DNA of 64,000 nucleotides from positions 124,001-188,000 of the IMG/VR virus record IMGVR_UViG_3300028800_000001. One strand, 5' to 3'. The notes below the pieces were generated by a model that did not search any database, was not told where the DNA came from, and worked only from the letters and a program-made list of their open reading frames with translations. Shown one piece after another: positions 34,193-41,998 of the stretch (the first letter of the stretch is position 1; every line of letters starts with the position of its first letter). The position numbers were made by a program, and so were the translations under genes. The DNA comes from a virus.

Positions 34193-34842
34193 CCGTAATA
34201 CACCCGATACTTCTCAAACTTATCCTGAATGCCAGGAGGCATGCCAGGATTTTTCCCGCCTGTATTTTGATGTGAACCATGCGCGTCATCTTTGCCTTCG
34301 CGGTAGTCATACCAATAGGCAATGAGCTCCAGCATGGCGCGCTTGAGCGTGAAAGGAAACTGTGTAAGCGAATAGCCTGCGTGATAGTTCACCCGAAAAC
34401 GTGGATTATATGGCCCAATCCACAGTGTCCACTGGCTCCCAAGAAAGGAGTACGCAGAAGTCAGCAAATACACGCGACACGGCTGCTGCGAAAGATCGAC
34501 CACATAGTTACTGGAATCGATCACTTGAAAAATACCAGGACTGGTTTCTCCTTCAATGCTTTCGATAGAAGTCACAGGTGGAAGGGGTACTTCAAGCAGG
34601 CTTTGCCGGTAGCCAACACCACCAGAAAGAGGCCCAGAAGGGATGAGTGGTATTTCCAGAACCGCCTGAAGCCCTTGTGGCGCAAACGCACGTCGTGTTT
34701 CTGCCTCACCAAATTCACGCGCTTCACTGATCATGAGGGCAAGGTAGCTGTCATCATCAGAGAAATCCAGGCGAAGATGTTGGCGTACTTCCTGTGTGGT
34801 CAGTGGCTCCTGCGTAATCGGAGTAACGACAGTAACCGTCAT
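34189..34842 (-). CDS. Head-tail connector protein (HK97 gp6-like)
   Basis: 217 residues. PLTTQEVRQHLRLDFSDDDSYL and LMISEAREFGEAETRR are the conserved N-terminal helices of gp6-like connectors, and the C-terminus has PFTLKRAMLELIAYWYDYREG. A strand-rich middle (about 60-150) makes it larger than HK97 gp6. The start lies six bases after the stop of the small gene at 34847, with GGAGTAAGGGT upstream. It docks beneath the portal, which is not in the window. Confidence 0.85.
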   Translation of the reverse strand: MTVTVVTPITQEPLTTQEVRQHLRLDFSDDDSYLALMISEAREFGEAETRRAFAPQGLQAVLEIPLIPSGPLSGGVGYRQSLLEVPLPPVTSIESIEGETSPGIFQVIDSSNYVVDLSQQPCRVYLLTSAYSFLGSQWTLWIGPYNPRFRVNYHAGYSLTQFPFTLKRAMLELIAYWYDYREGKDDAHGSHQNTGGKNPGMPPGIQDKFEKYRVYYG

Positions 34843-34846
34843 ACCC

Positions 34847-35152
34847 TTACTCCGCTACTTCGATCTGGTCAGTCATGCCCCGTTTCTGCCTACCGCGCCT
34901 GGGAGTCGCTTCTGGTACATCCCCTTCCGGTACGTCGGACGTGCCGCTCTCGTCACTCTTGAACTCGTTAGGACCAGGGGCGTTGTAACCTGCTTCTTTA
35001 ACTTGTTCCGCCGCGCCTGCGCGAAGAAATGACTCAGCCAATTCAAAGGGGAGCGGATAGCCGCTAACCACATATTCTTCATCTTTTTTATATTCAAGTA
35101 CATGCGTTCCATTTGGTGATCCCTTGGTCGTCTGCAACATACGAATTTTCAT
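34847..35152 (-). CDS. Small hypothetical protein, paralogue of 35201-35653
   Basis: 101 residues beginning MKIRMLQTTKGSPNGTHVLEY, then a Lys/Glu-rich region and an acidic, Pro/Arg-rich tail. Its first ~55 residues align with the next upstream gene (MRIRMLQTTTGSYDGTH). The N-terminal module reads as a small beta-barrel, seen in capsid-adjacent phage proteins. The C-terminal tails differ. Function unknown. ATG 35152 follows GGGGATAATAC. Confidence 0.7.
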   Translation of the reverse strand: MKIRMLQTTKGSPNGTHVLEYKKDEEYVVSGYPLPFELAESFLRAGAAEQVKEAGYNAPGPNEFKSDESGTSDVPEGDVPEATPRRGRQKRGMTDQIEVAE

Positions 35153-35200
35153 GTATTATCCCCATTAGTGGGGAGAGAAAAATCTCTCCCCACCACTGTG

Positions 35201-35653
35201 TTACTTTTTCGGTCTTTCAGGAAAATTAGGTTTTTCCTGAGTATCCGGCTTCCCCATAGAATCCGGTTTTTCTGCGGCATTGGGTTTTGTCGCAGAACCG
35301 GAGTCCCTCATAGAACTAGGCTTGCCTGCATCATCATGTCTGGCTGTAAAATCAGGAGTAGCCGGATTTTCTGCGTTCTCATGTCTGGCTGTAAAATCAG
35401 GACTTTTTGGAGTTGGTTCTCCAGCAGGTTCCTCTTCAACAGAACTTGCATGAAGCGATTGGTGAGGAACAACCTGTCCTTCTCTTGGCTCAGTCTCCTG
35501 TATCTCAACAGCCACATTACTTGCGAGAAATGATGCTGCCAAGTCTTTCGAGATGAGGTCGTGCCCAACGCTGTATTCTTGCCCAATCTCATACTCTTTA
35601 GTGTGTGTTCCGTCATAGGAACCAGTAGTTGTCTGAAGCATTCGAATTCTCAT
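35201..35653 (-). CDS. Hypothetical protein with low-complexity repeat tail
   Basis: 150 residues from ATG 35653 (GAGGAGAAAACC upstream). The N-terminal 55 residues match the paralogue at 34847 (IRMLQTTxGSxxGTHxxEY). The C-terminal ~95 residues are low complexity with two copies of PDFTARH and several KPD/EKP units, likely disordered. Such a tail may mediate flexible contacts in the capsid. Function unknown. Confidence 0.7.
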   Translation of the reverse strand: MRIRMLQTTTGSYDGTHTKEYEIGQEYSVGHDLISKDLAASFLASNVAVEIQETEPREGQVVPHQSLHASSVEEEPAGEPTPKSPDFTARHENAENPATPDFTARHDDAGKPSSMRDSGSATKPNAAEKPDSMGKPDTQEKPNFPERPKK

Positions 35654-35709
35654 GGTTTTCTCCTCGTATAGTGAGAAGAGAAGCATGCGCCCCTCTTCTC
35701 CTCAAACGC

Positions 35710-36126
35710 TTACGGATTTGGAGCAGGTTTGTGCATCGGGTAACCAAGGATCGCCTGGACCCCGTAGACACCGCCAACACCAGAGCCGGAAGTCGTCCAC
35801 ACAAGCGGTACACGCAGATAACGCTTCTGCCCAATGTAGCCAACTTTCACATTCGTGTTTGCTGTCACATTGGCGGGAAACGCCCCTTGCATGTCGCCTG
35901 CGGCAACCGCTGTATAACTACCGGTCGAGTCAGTATCCGCCTCGTAGAGAGTGAGGGCATGAGTGCTGTCGGTTACTGCGCCAACAATCACTTCAAGCAC
36001 CACACCGTGATACCCATACGTGTCAATCGTCGTTGAAGAACCGAGGGTAATTGAGGCTGCATGCGCTGCCACCGGAACGGCAACAGATGCCAATTCTAGA
36101 TTGTGATATAAATCACGCTTTGCCAT
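35710..36126 (-). CDS. Putative capsid-associated protein (138 aa)
   Basis: 138 residues from ATG 36126 (GGAGTCGAA upstream). It begins MAKRDLYHNLELASVAVPV, contains VVLEVIVGAVTDSTHALTLYEADTD, YTAVAAGDMQG and YIGQKRYLRVPLVWT, and ends VQAILGYPMHKPAPNP. It is all-beta by appearance. Genes of this type often lie between capsid and connector genes and may decorate the head; this is positional inference. The small terminator at 36201-36241 precedes it. Confidence 0.6.
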   Translation of the reverse strand: MAKRDLYHNLELASVAVPVAAHAASITLGSSTTIDTYGYHGVVLEVIVGAVTDSTHALTLYEADTDSTGSYTAVAAGDMQGAFPANVTANTNVKVGYIGQKRYLRVPLVWTTSGSGVGGVYGVQAILGYPMHKPAPNP

Positions 36127-36200
36127 TTCGACTCCATCCTTGCAGTGGGGTATATGGAGGTTTCTCCATTTCTTCGCCTGCAAGCCATAGAAAAATTCAC

Positions 36201-36241
36201 AATAAAAATCCCAGGATACGTTTTAACTTTGTATCCTGGGA
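36201..36241 (-). terminator. Minus-strand terminator upstream of the capsid-associated gene
   Basis: Arms 36209-36219 and 36231-36241 (TCCCAGGATAC/GTATCCTGGGA) are perfect. In the minus-strand direction they are followed by a T-rich run (TTTTTATTG). Confidence 0.75.
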
Positions 36242-36432
36242 AATGAAAATTTAAATAGAGTTGAGTGAACGTGCTACAGCGAAGGCACTACACAGTACAC
36301 GGTACATAGTCAAAATTTGATACAAACACTTGCAATCTACGCATTAAATGCACAAAAGGACGCGTCTATCGCAAATGCTTCTCTCTGCATTATTGCATCA
36401 AAAGTTAACTTACGCTGACTTTATGTTTTAAG

Positions 36433-36478
36433 AGAAAAGCCAATGAAAGTTTTTTATTTTACTTTCATTGGCTTTTCT
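36433..36478. terminator. Perfect 18-bp bidirectional terminator hairpin
   Basis: Arms 36433-36450 and 36461-36478 are perfect complements with a T-rich loop, lying 4 bases beyond the stop of the HNH gene. It would end HNH transcription. Confidence 0.8.
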
Positions 36479-36481
36479 TTA

Positions 36482-37174
36482 TCAGGCTGATTTATTTCTG
36501 AGATATTCAAGAAACTCGTCAGCCGTTTTATCGCATTTTGAGAAATTGCAGTATTTGCACGCTGGAACAATATTGCTGATATCATTACTGCCGCCCCTGG
36601 AAAGAGGTTGCATATGATCAACAGTAAACCAGTTTGCTTGCTCACCACAATAATAACAGCACCAGTCAAGCTGATTGCATACTTCCTCAAATTGCTCGTT
36701 CGTCCAGTTACCAGGGGCACCCGCAAGGCGAGCACGATAGGCCACTAAGTTTCTGCGCTTTGTCGCCCGATAAAGCTCAGGCTTGGCCGCGTAACGGGCT
36801 CGTGCCAGCGCATTTTGCTCTTCCCGAAAAGGCGCTTTGTTCAACCGATAGTTTTTGCGACAATGCTCTTTCCACTGCTCAGGATTATCTTCAATCCATT
36901 GCTTGTGGTCAGCCTTGCGCTTCTCCCAATGCTCTTTACGCCATACAGCATTATGCTGCTTATAGTATTCAGGATTTTTAGCGTATGAATCTTTGTTGTT
37001 TTGCTTAATCTTTTCAGGATTCGCTTTGCGATAGTTTTTGGCATAACCAGCTTCCCGTACATGCTCCCGTTTACTTGAGCATGTATCACAAAAGCGTCTG
37101 CGCTTCGCATATGTCTCAACACTGGCTCCGCAAGTTTCACACAAGATAGTATAAAGCTTATTCGATCTTGGCAT
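36482..37174 (-). CDS. HNH homing endonuclease (free-standing)
   Basis: 230 residues from ATG 37174, with AAGGAA upstream. An N-terminal zinc finger (CETCG...CDTC), a long Lys/Asn-rich helical spacer containing repeated KNYRKANPEK-like units, and a C-terminal HNH core: CCYYCGE, FTVDHMQPLSRGGSNDISNIVP and ACKYCNFSK. It has its own zinc knuckles and is flanked by hairpins. It does not interrupt an adjacent gene, so it is a free-standing mobile endonuclease. A TATACT hexamer at 37216-37221 (minus strand) could be its -10 box, but there is no clear -35. Confidence 0.9.
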   Translation of the reverse strand: MPRSNKLYTILCETCGASVETYAKRRRFCDTCSSKREHVREAGYAKNYRKANPEKIKQNNKDSYAKNPEYYKQHNAVWRKEHWEKRKADHKQWIEDNPEQWKEHCRKNYRLNKAPFREEQNALARARYAAKPELYRATKRRNLVAYRARLAGAPGNWTNEQFEEVCNQLDWCCYYCGEQANWFTVDHMQPLSRGGSNDISNIVPACKYCNFSKCDKTADEFLEYLRNKSA

Positions 37175-37307
37175 ATTGTTTCCTTTCTGAATATACAAAG
37201 AATATTTCTATCCTAAGTATACCCTAAAGGTCAATAGATTGGCTCGCGGAGCCACTTTGATAGCTATTTTGATGTATGCATCTTTTGCATGTTATGCATC
37301 AATTATA

Positions 37308-38134
37308 CTATGAAACTGAGATTTTGTGCTTAAGAATCGCCTCCGGCAATACCACTTGACCGCCAACACGTTTGCGTGCGATAAAGCCGATCTGCCCCAG
37401 GTCTGCGTAGCGCTCTGTTAAGCGTGTCATCACCATCTGAACGCGGTCTACGATGACGTAGGCACGTTTGAAATCCCCAAACATGATCGGATAGGCATTG
37501 GCCGCAACAATCGGCATATCCGGTGTTTCCATGTAGGGATGGTCAAGGATCGTATTTGGAATGTCAGAGGCAATTCCAGGTTGCCAGAGATATTGACCGT
37601 ACGAGTCCTTCAGGGTACGGATCGTCCCAAGGGTGGAACGGTTCATAATCCAGGTTGCATTCTTTGCGTACGCGCTTTTGAGCGTATAGGCAGTTGTGAT
37701 CAGGCCATCAGCCGTCAGCGCACTACCGCTGGTACTAGGGACGTAACTGACACTGCTATTGGTAAGCAGCCCTTCTGGTTTGCCGACACCGTTACCGTTG
37801 ACGAAGGCTGCACCTTCGGTGACTGCAAACTGCTCAGCGCATTCCATCTGGATTTGCTGTGCCATATCAAAGTACGCATCTTCCATATCAGCATATGTGA
37901 TCAAGACGAGTGCATACATCTCGTGGCTCATGATCTCTTCTTGACCGTACTTGAGCCCCTGCGTCTCTGCGCGGCTGGCCTGCTCAGCAACCCAGGACGC
38001 GGCAAAGGTCGCGGTACGCGTTGGGAAGAGGATCGATTTGTTTTCGGTCTGTCTCACCGTTACGATATCACGAATAGGAGAATACAGCACGATCTGTTTG
38101 ATGATATCCTGCACAAAGTCAGTTGGGGCTAAGT
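37308..38134 (-). CDS. Major capsid protein, exon 2 (HK97 fold)
   Basis: The 3' exon encodes 275 residues from the splice junction. It begins in codon 120 and reads LAPTDFVQDIIKQIVLYSPIR, then the HK97 capsid core: WVAEQASRAETQ, PEGLLTNSSVSYV, WIMNRSTLGTIR, YMETPDMPIVAA, IMFGDFKRAYVIVDR, RYADLGQIGFIARKR. Joined to exon 1 it gives a 394-residue HK97-type capsid protein with the usual N-terminal delta domain. Translation of this exon alone from an intron codon would lack the N-arm. Without splicing, the phage would have no intact capsid gene. Confidence 0.92.
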
Positions 38135-38964
38135 CGCGCCCCGCCCTACGCTTTCGCGTAGGATCGGACCATATCTTCACAACGTACATACTGAAAACCA
38201 GTATGTTTATAGCTATTTGTTGGCGTGTTTTAGCTCGCATCTTTACGGGCCTCCATCATCGCCCAAATTTCACTATTATGACGTTGCATCTCGCGTGTGG
38301 CCTCTGAGGAGCCTCTACGTGACATAGGACCAACTAGCTCAAAGATAGCCATTTCTTCTTCGGTGTACGGCTTAATACGCCCTGCACCGCGTTTGCCATC
38401 TCCAATGTTTGGATTTCTGATGCCCTGGTTTGAAAGACGCAATTCGCAAAATCGAATGATTAATCGTGCTCGTTCTTTCTTTGATCCGATAAGATAGGGT
38501 TGTATCGCTTTCAAAAGAATAACCGCCTGTGCCATACGTTTTATTGTGACGCGATAGTTATCTTTGACGCCAGTTCTGCCTGTTGCGGCGCGAATGTAGC
38601 CATTGACTCCTAAACGTTTCATAATATCGGCTGTCATCAAAACAATTACCTCTTCTGTGTTGCATACATGAATTTCTGGTCGTATGCTGCGATATTGTCT
38701 ACCTTTTTGATCATCCAGGCGAAGGCCAATATAACCTTCTCCATCAATTATCCCTGCTAGCCATCCTAGTTCTACGGGAGTTACCTGCTGATTGTCCATT
38801 TCATCCATTTGGATTCATCCTTTTCATTGTCACCTAGTTAGTAGAAAAGGCTTTAGGGGTTTCCAGCATATAGCGAGATTTACCGTGAGCACTCGGCTCG
38901 TGTAACCCTTAAAGCACTGCTACAGAATAATTCTGATTGCGTGCGATAAAAGCGGTTACGCCGT
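38135..38964 (-). ncRNA. Group I intron in the major capsid gene
   Basis: 830 bases. The 5' splice site follows T at 38965 (GGGT/ACGG); the last intron base is G at 38135. Splicing gives GGG TAC TTA GCC, restoring ...DDTGGGY-LAPTDF... as expected of HK97 capsids. Structural signs near the 3' end: the conserved AAGATATGGTCC (S/P7 strand) at 38166-38177, a TATAGC partner strand at 38208-38213, a P8-like hairpin (38186-38206), and P9 CCTACGC-GAAA-GCGTAGG at 38145-38162. The 5' part carries GCTGGAAACCCC, resembling P/Q elements. Overall this looks like subgroup IA-type; the subgroup is inferred. Confidence 0.9.
38230..38808 (-). CDS. Intron-encoded LAGLIDADG homing endonuclease
   Basis: 192 residues with one LAGLIDADG motif (LGWLAGIIDGEGYIGLR at about 14-30), so it probably acts as a homodimer. 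A predicted second helical region is followed by a basic stretch (TIKRMAQAVILLKAIQPYLIG) and a polar C-terminal tail (GRIKPYTEEEMAIFEL, ATREMQRHNSEIW). ATG 38808 has an AAGGATG ribosome site about 8 bases upstream. The ORF lies inside the intron, before the S element, a usual place for such insertions. It would cut intronless alleles of the capsid gene to spread the intron. Confidence 0.9.
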   Translation of the reverse strand: MDEMDNQQVTPVELGWLAGIIDGEGYIGLRLDDQKGRQYRSIRPEIHVCNTEEVIVLMTADIMKRLGVNGYIRAATGRTGVKDNYRVTIKRMAQAVILLKAIQPYLIGSKKERARLIIRFCELRLSNQGIRNPNIGDGKRGAGRIKPYTEEEMAIFELVGPMSRRGSSEATREMQRHNSEIWAMMEARKDAS

Positions 38965-39322
38965 ACCCACCACCAGTGTCATCCACCTGTTGCAGCACTT
39001 TGACTTCGCCAGGACCGACCAATGGTACCAGATCTTTTTGTTCGCGAGAAAGAGAGCCATACCCTTTGGTAAGTGCCTGAATAAGCGCCATCTTAGATTC
39101 GCTCTTGCTTTCGCCACGCTCTGCCGGAGAGCCCAGGCCAGGACGTGCCATCGCTGTCTCTAGGTGTCCAATACGATCATTCAAGCGATCCATGTGCTGC
39201 TTTGTCTCGCCAGAAACATTGCCAAGCTGCTTGAGCTCTTTATCTTGAACGTCTACGACGCTCTGCATTTCACTCCATGTCGAGCGCATTTCCTCGTACA
39301 TGGTCTTCAAATCAACGCTCAT
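38965..39322 (-). CDS. Major capsid protein, exon 1 (delta domain and N-arm)
   Basis: Exon 1 encodes 119 codons plus the first base of codon 120. It begins MSVDLKTMYEEMRSTWSEM, has a coiled-coil delta/scaffolding segment (KQHMDRLNDRIGHLET), a processing region (PGLGSPAERG to LIQALTKGYG), and ends in the E-loop/N-arm consensus VDDTGGGY. If unspliced, translation would continue only 17 residues into the intron (GVTAFIARNQNYSVAVL). The spliced protein is therefore the functional form. Confidence 0.92.
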
Positions 39323-39469
39323 GAACTACTACTCCTGTTTTCAAAAAAAAGTCTTTTCACAAGTGGTGTGCTAAACCATCGAAGTGATGCAATCGATTTT
39401 TTAATCGTCGCTCGGCTTCTCTTCAGTCAGGAGTGGTATGATCCGGCTCCAAGACACCAATTCTGCTCA

Positions 39470-39892
39470 CTACTGAATCTGTACGCCTTTTTCGACCCCA
39501 CCAAGGGTGGGCTTGCGTACTGGCGCGGTGAATGCGCTTTTGCTTCCAATCAAACTCTGGTCAGGGGTTGGCTTATTTGCGCCGCCAGTGCCTTGATCAG
39601 GACTGCTGGTATTCGCCTTCCCAATAAGTGACTGATCAGGGCTAGGACGATTAGGTGCGCCTGTGCCCTGATCAGGGCTGGAGCCGCCGCTCGATCCGCT
39701 GCTGGATGCGCTTCCACCATTAAAATCTTTAATGATCGTTGCGTTGTCGGTATCGAGCCCCAATGCATTCTTCCCAATCATCGGGTTACCAGAACCAGGA
39801 TAGGTGCTTCCATTATCAGAAGTACCAGCGCCCCACATTCCAGTTCCATTGTTGTTCACATTTGGATTGTCAATTTTTGCCTTTGCCATCAT
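39470..39892 (-). CDS. Low-complexity hypothetical protein with SPDQGTG repeats
   Basis: 139-140 residues (ATG 39892 or 39889, AAGGAG upstream). The N-terminus is Gly/Asn/Ser-rich (NNNGTGMWGAGTSDNGST); the second half contains two to four imperfect copies of SPDQGTGxPNRPSPDQSLIGK. It is likely disordered. It lies between the prohead protease and the capsid gene, the usual site of scaffold or internal head proteins, but there is no direct evidence of function. Confidence 0.6.
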   Translation of the reverse strand: MMAKAKIDNPNVNNNGTGMWGAGTSDNGSTYPGSGNPMIGKNALGLDTDNATIIKDFNGGSASSSGSSGGSSPDQGTGAPNRPSPDQSLIGKANTSSPDQGTGGANKPTPDQSLIGSKSAFTAPVRKPTLGGVEKGVQIQ

Positions 39893-39900
39893 CGTTCTCC

Positions 39901-41559
39901 TTATGCTTCACTATGCTCACGAATACGCGTTTTCATTTCAGAAAGCAATTTGCGAATATCTTCCATCGAAGTAGAATCCTCTTCTGGCTTCGATTTCTCT
40001 TCTTCCTCAAACTCTTCTTCTTTGATCAGAGGCGCTTCTTCCTCTTTCGTTTGTTCAGTCGGAATCTCTTCCTCAACTGGGAGCTCTTCAGCCTTTTGAT
40101 GACTATTTGGTTTGGTCGGAGCATCATCAAGCGCTGCGCTGTTGGGCACATCCGGCTTCTCATCTTCGTCTTCGTCAGCAGGATTATACGGATTTTTATC
40201 TTCAAGCATGTTCTGCAACTCTTGTACTGCTTCCGCAATACTATCAAGCGCATTGGTGATACGATTTTTCGAGAAAGAAGAAAGTGTACGGCCTTCTTTC
40301 ACATAAGCACGAAGTGCTTGCTTCATGGCCCTGGTCGAGAAGGTGAAGTGCGCAATCGTCATACTCTTTTGCTCAGTAGGATGATCACTCTTCTCGCCAA
40401 TGCCATCGTCATCATCGCCGTCTTCGTCACCGACTCCAGCTTTGACTGCCTCATCCGTCCAGTCCAAAATAGCTTGCTCGAACTGTTTGAGCGAATCTTC
40501 GATCCCCGCTTTGGCGTCACCACCTGCCATATGTAGATGCTCAAAAACACTGGTCATCAGTGCACCAAAGAGGTCGTAGAGTTCTTCAGTTAGTTCATCT
40601 GGCTGGCGATCATTGAGCACAGAGGTGAAATCACGTGGAGATGTATCGTGCTTTGTTTGCATTGATAGTTTTTCATCCTTTTCCGCACTATCGTTATCCC
40701 ATGGAGCAGTAATGGTTTTATCATTAAATTCATTTGCCATTTTTTTATAGTAGGAGGCGATGCGCGTTTTCATAGCTTCGTCGGCATCTCCAAACTCTCC
40801 ACCACCCATTGCGCCTTGTAGAACTGCGGCACACGTCATAATGCCCTTTGGCATCGCAACAGGATTGCCATTGCGAATGAAGCAAAAGGGCATTTTATAA
40901 TCACCAGCGCGGTCATCACTTTCATCATCCACATAAAAGTGCACTGACTTCATTTTTGCGGTATCCAGATCGCCATTCTCGCTTGTGGCCCAGGCAAGGA
41001 TTTCACGATGTGCTCGTGCACCATCCCACGGAGCGTTGCGCTCGCCAAGCGGCCAATCCGTTGACCCGCAAGCCGCTTTCACATTGGTGACCCGCGTGAG
41101 CTCATTGGCAGGAAACGTCACCACAGAACCTTCCCACATACGCAGTTCTAGAAGGTGACGCACCTCGCCGCTGTAGCGCTGTTTAATGGTGTCGTAGCCG
41201 ATAGATAAACCGTCCAAATAGCCCATACGGAGGCCAGAATAGGCTTGCTGCCCACGCGGCGTGGAAAGATCGATCTGTCCTTGAACACGCAGTCCACGAC
41301 CATCTTCCTTCATATTGGTAAAGCCACCAATCGGCTCCTTTGGATCGTGTTGCCAGAGGACGGGAAATAAATATTTTCCACCACGCGACGTGGCATCTTT
41401 AATCGTTTTTTGGAATGCTCCTGGCTCAACGATATCTTTATAGGAGTCGATGTTTCCAAAGACTGAGAGATACCCCTCGAACGAGCCACTCGTCTCGTCA
41501 AGCGCCTTGAATTCTTGCAACACAATATCTTTTGTTTGTGGTGCACTGGTGACTGGCAT
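39901..41559 (-). CDS. Prohead protease fused to acidic scaffold-like domain
   Basis: 552 residues. The first ~190 residues are a HK97-family (S78) protease: EGYLSVFGNIDSYKDIVEPGAF, VLWQHDPKEPIG with H71, and YLDGLSIGYDT with S119. A mixed region with coiled potential follows (LTEELYDLFGALMTSVFEHL), then a Glu/Asp/Lys-rich tail (EDEDEKPD, EEEEKSKPEED). Fusion to a scaffold-like C-terminus is known in some phages and can supply internal scaffold. GGGAGGAACAC precedes ATG 41559, and a promoter lies at 41628-41656. No portal gene precedes it. Confidence 0.85.
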   Translation of the reverse strand: MPVTSAPQTKDIVLQEFKALDETSGSFEGYLSVFGNIDSYKDIVEPGAFQKTIKDATSRGGKYLFPVLWQHDPKEPIGGFTNMKEDGRGLRVQGQIDLSTPRGQQAYSGLRMGYLDGLSIGYDTIKQRYSGEVRHLLELRMWEGSVVTFPANELTRVTNVKAACGSTDWPLGERNAPWDGARAHREILAWATSENGDLDTAKMKSVHFYVDDESDDRAGDYKMPFCFIRNGNPVAMPKGIMTCAAVLQGAMGGGEFGDADEAMKTRIASYYKKMANEFNDKTITAPWDNDSAEKDEKLSMQTKHDTSPRDFTSVLNDRQPDELTEELYDLFGALMTSVFEHLHMAGGDAKAGIEDSLKQFEQAILDWTDEAVKAGVGDEDGDDDDGIGEKSDHPTEQKSMTIAHFTFSTRAMKQALRAYVKEGRTLSSFSKNRITNALDSIAEAVQELQNMLEDKNPYNPADEDEDEKPDVPNSAALDDAPTKPNSHQKAEELPVEEEIPTEQTKEEEAPLIKEEEFEEEEKSKPEEDSTSMEDIRKLLSEMKTRIREHSEA

Positions 41560-41627
41560 GTGTTCCTCCCCAAATGTACTTGTTGTAATTTGGGTTGGAA
41601 TGAGGAATTTATGAAGAGGTTTCCCTT

Positions 41628-41656
41628 AGTATACTAAAGTTCAGGGAAAAATACAA
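41628..41656 (-). promoter_or_regulatory. Promoter with palindromic -10 (TTGTAT-17-TATACT)
   Basis: On the minus strand, TTGTAT (41651-41656) and TATACT (41628-41633) are 17 bases apart. The -10 region lies in the 12-bp perfect palindrome TTAGTATACTAA (41626-41637), a possible operator. It is about 70 bases upstream of the protease gene. Confidence 0.7.
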
Positions 41657-41665
41657 GTTTTTCTT

Positions 41666-41989
41666 TTACGCAATCGCAGGCTCGATATACAGCGTATCTT
41701 CGTAGCGACGTTCAAAACCGGAAAGCATGGTCACATTCAAATAAAGCGTCCAGACTCCAGCCTGATCTGTATCACTTGCAGCCCATTGATAAGCCAATTG
41801 ATTATTTACCACGTCCACGGAAAAACTTCCAGCTCCAATTACGGTCGTATTGCTCACCGCATTATAGAGCTTGAGCGTGAAGTTTGTTGGTGCATATCCT
41901 GTATAGACAAACGTATTTCCCTGATCATCCAAAAGCGTTGGCTGATACGGCGGATCAGTTTGATACTGAAGTAAAGTAAATGATGCCAT
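41666..41989 (-). CDS. Small BppU-like/Ig-like tail accessory protein
   Basis: 107 residues, all-beta (TFVYTGYAPTNFTLKLYN, VDVVNNQLAYQWAASDTDQAG, VWTLYLNVTML). The pattern resembles the N-terminal domain of receptor-binding baseplate proteins (BppU-like). GAGGAAAACA precedes ATG 41989. It lies 9 bases downstream of the fibre gene and may be the fibre's capping or attachment domain. The family is a tentative call. Confidence 0.55.
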   Translation of the reverse strand: MASFTLLQYQTDPPYQPTLLDDQGNTFVYTGYAPTNFTLKLYNAVSNTTVIGAGSFSVDVVNNQLAYQWAASDTDQAGVWTLYLNVTMLSGFERRYEDTLYIEPAIA

Positions 41990-41998
41990 TGTTTTCCT

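Larger units (their letters stand above)
36127..36481. other. Intergenic region with two terminators
   Basis: About 355 bases with no gene of reasonable length. It holds a minus-strand terminator (36201-36241) and an 18-bp perfect bidirectional hairpin (36433-36478). A TTGACT at 36308-36313 (minus strand) has no good -10 at 17 bases (TAGTGC), so a promoter for the gene at 36126 is only possible. The GTAC-ACG-GTAC small palindrome near 36295 could be an operator. Confidence 0.5.

Noticed and set aside
37239-37244. -35 box for the HNH gene
   Set aside because: The sequence at the 17-base spacing is AGCCAA, a poor match, so only a -10-like TATACT was kept.
37308-39322. Intein in the capsid gene
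   Set aside because: The intervening sequence has stop codons in the capsid frame and no protein-splicing motifs; group I intron features fit instead.
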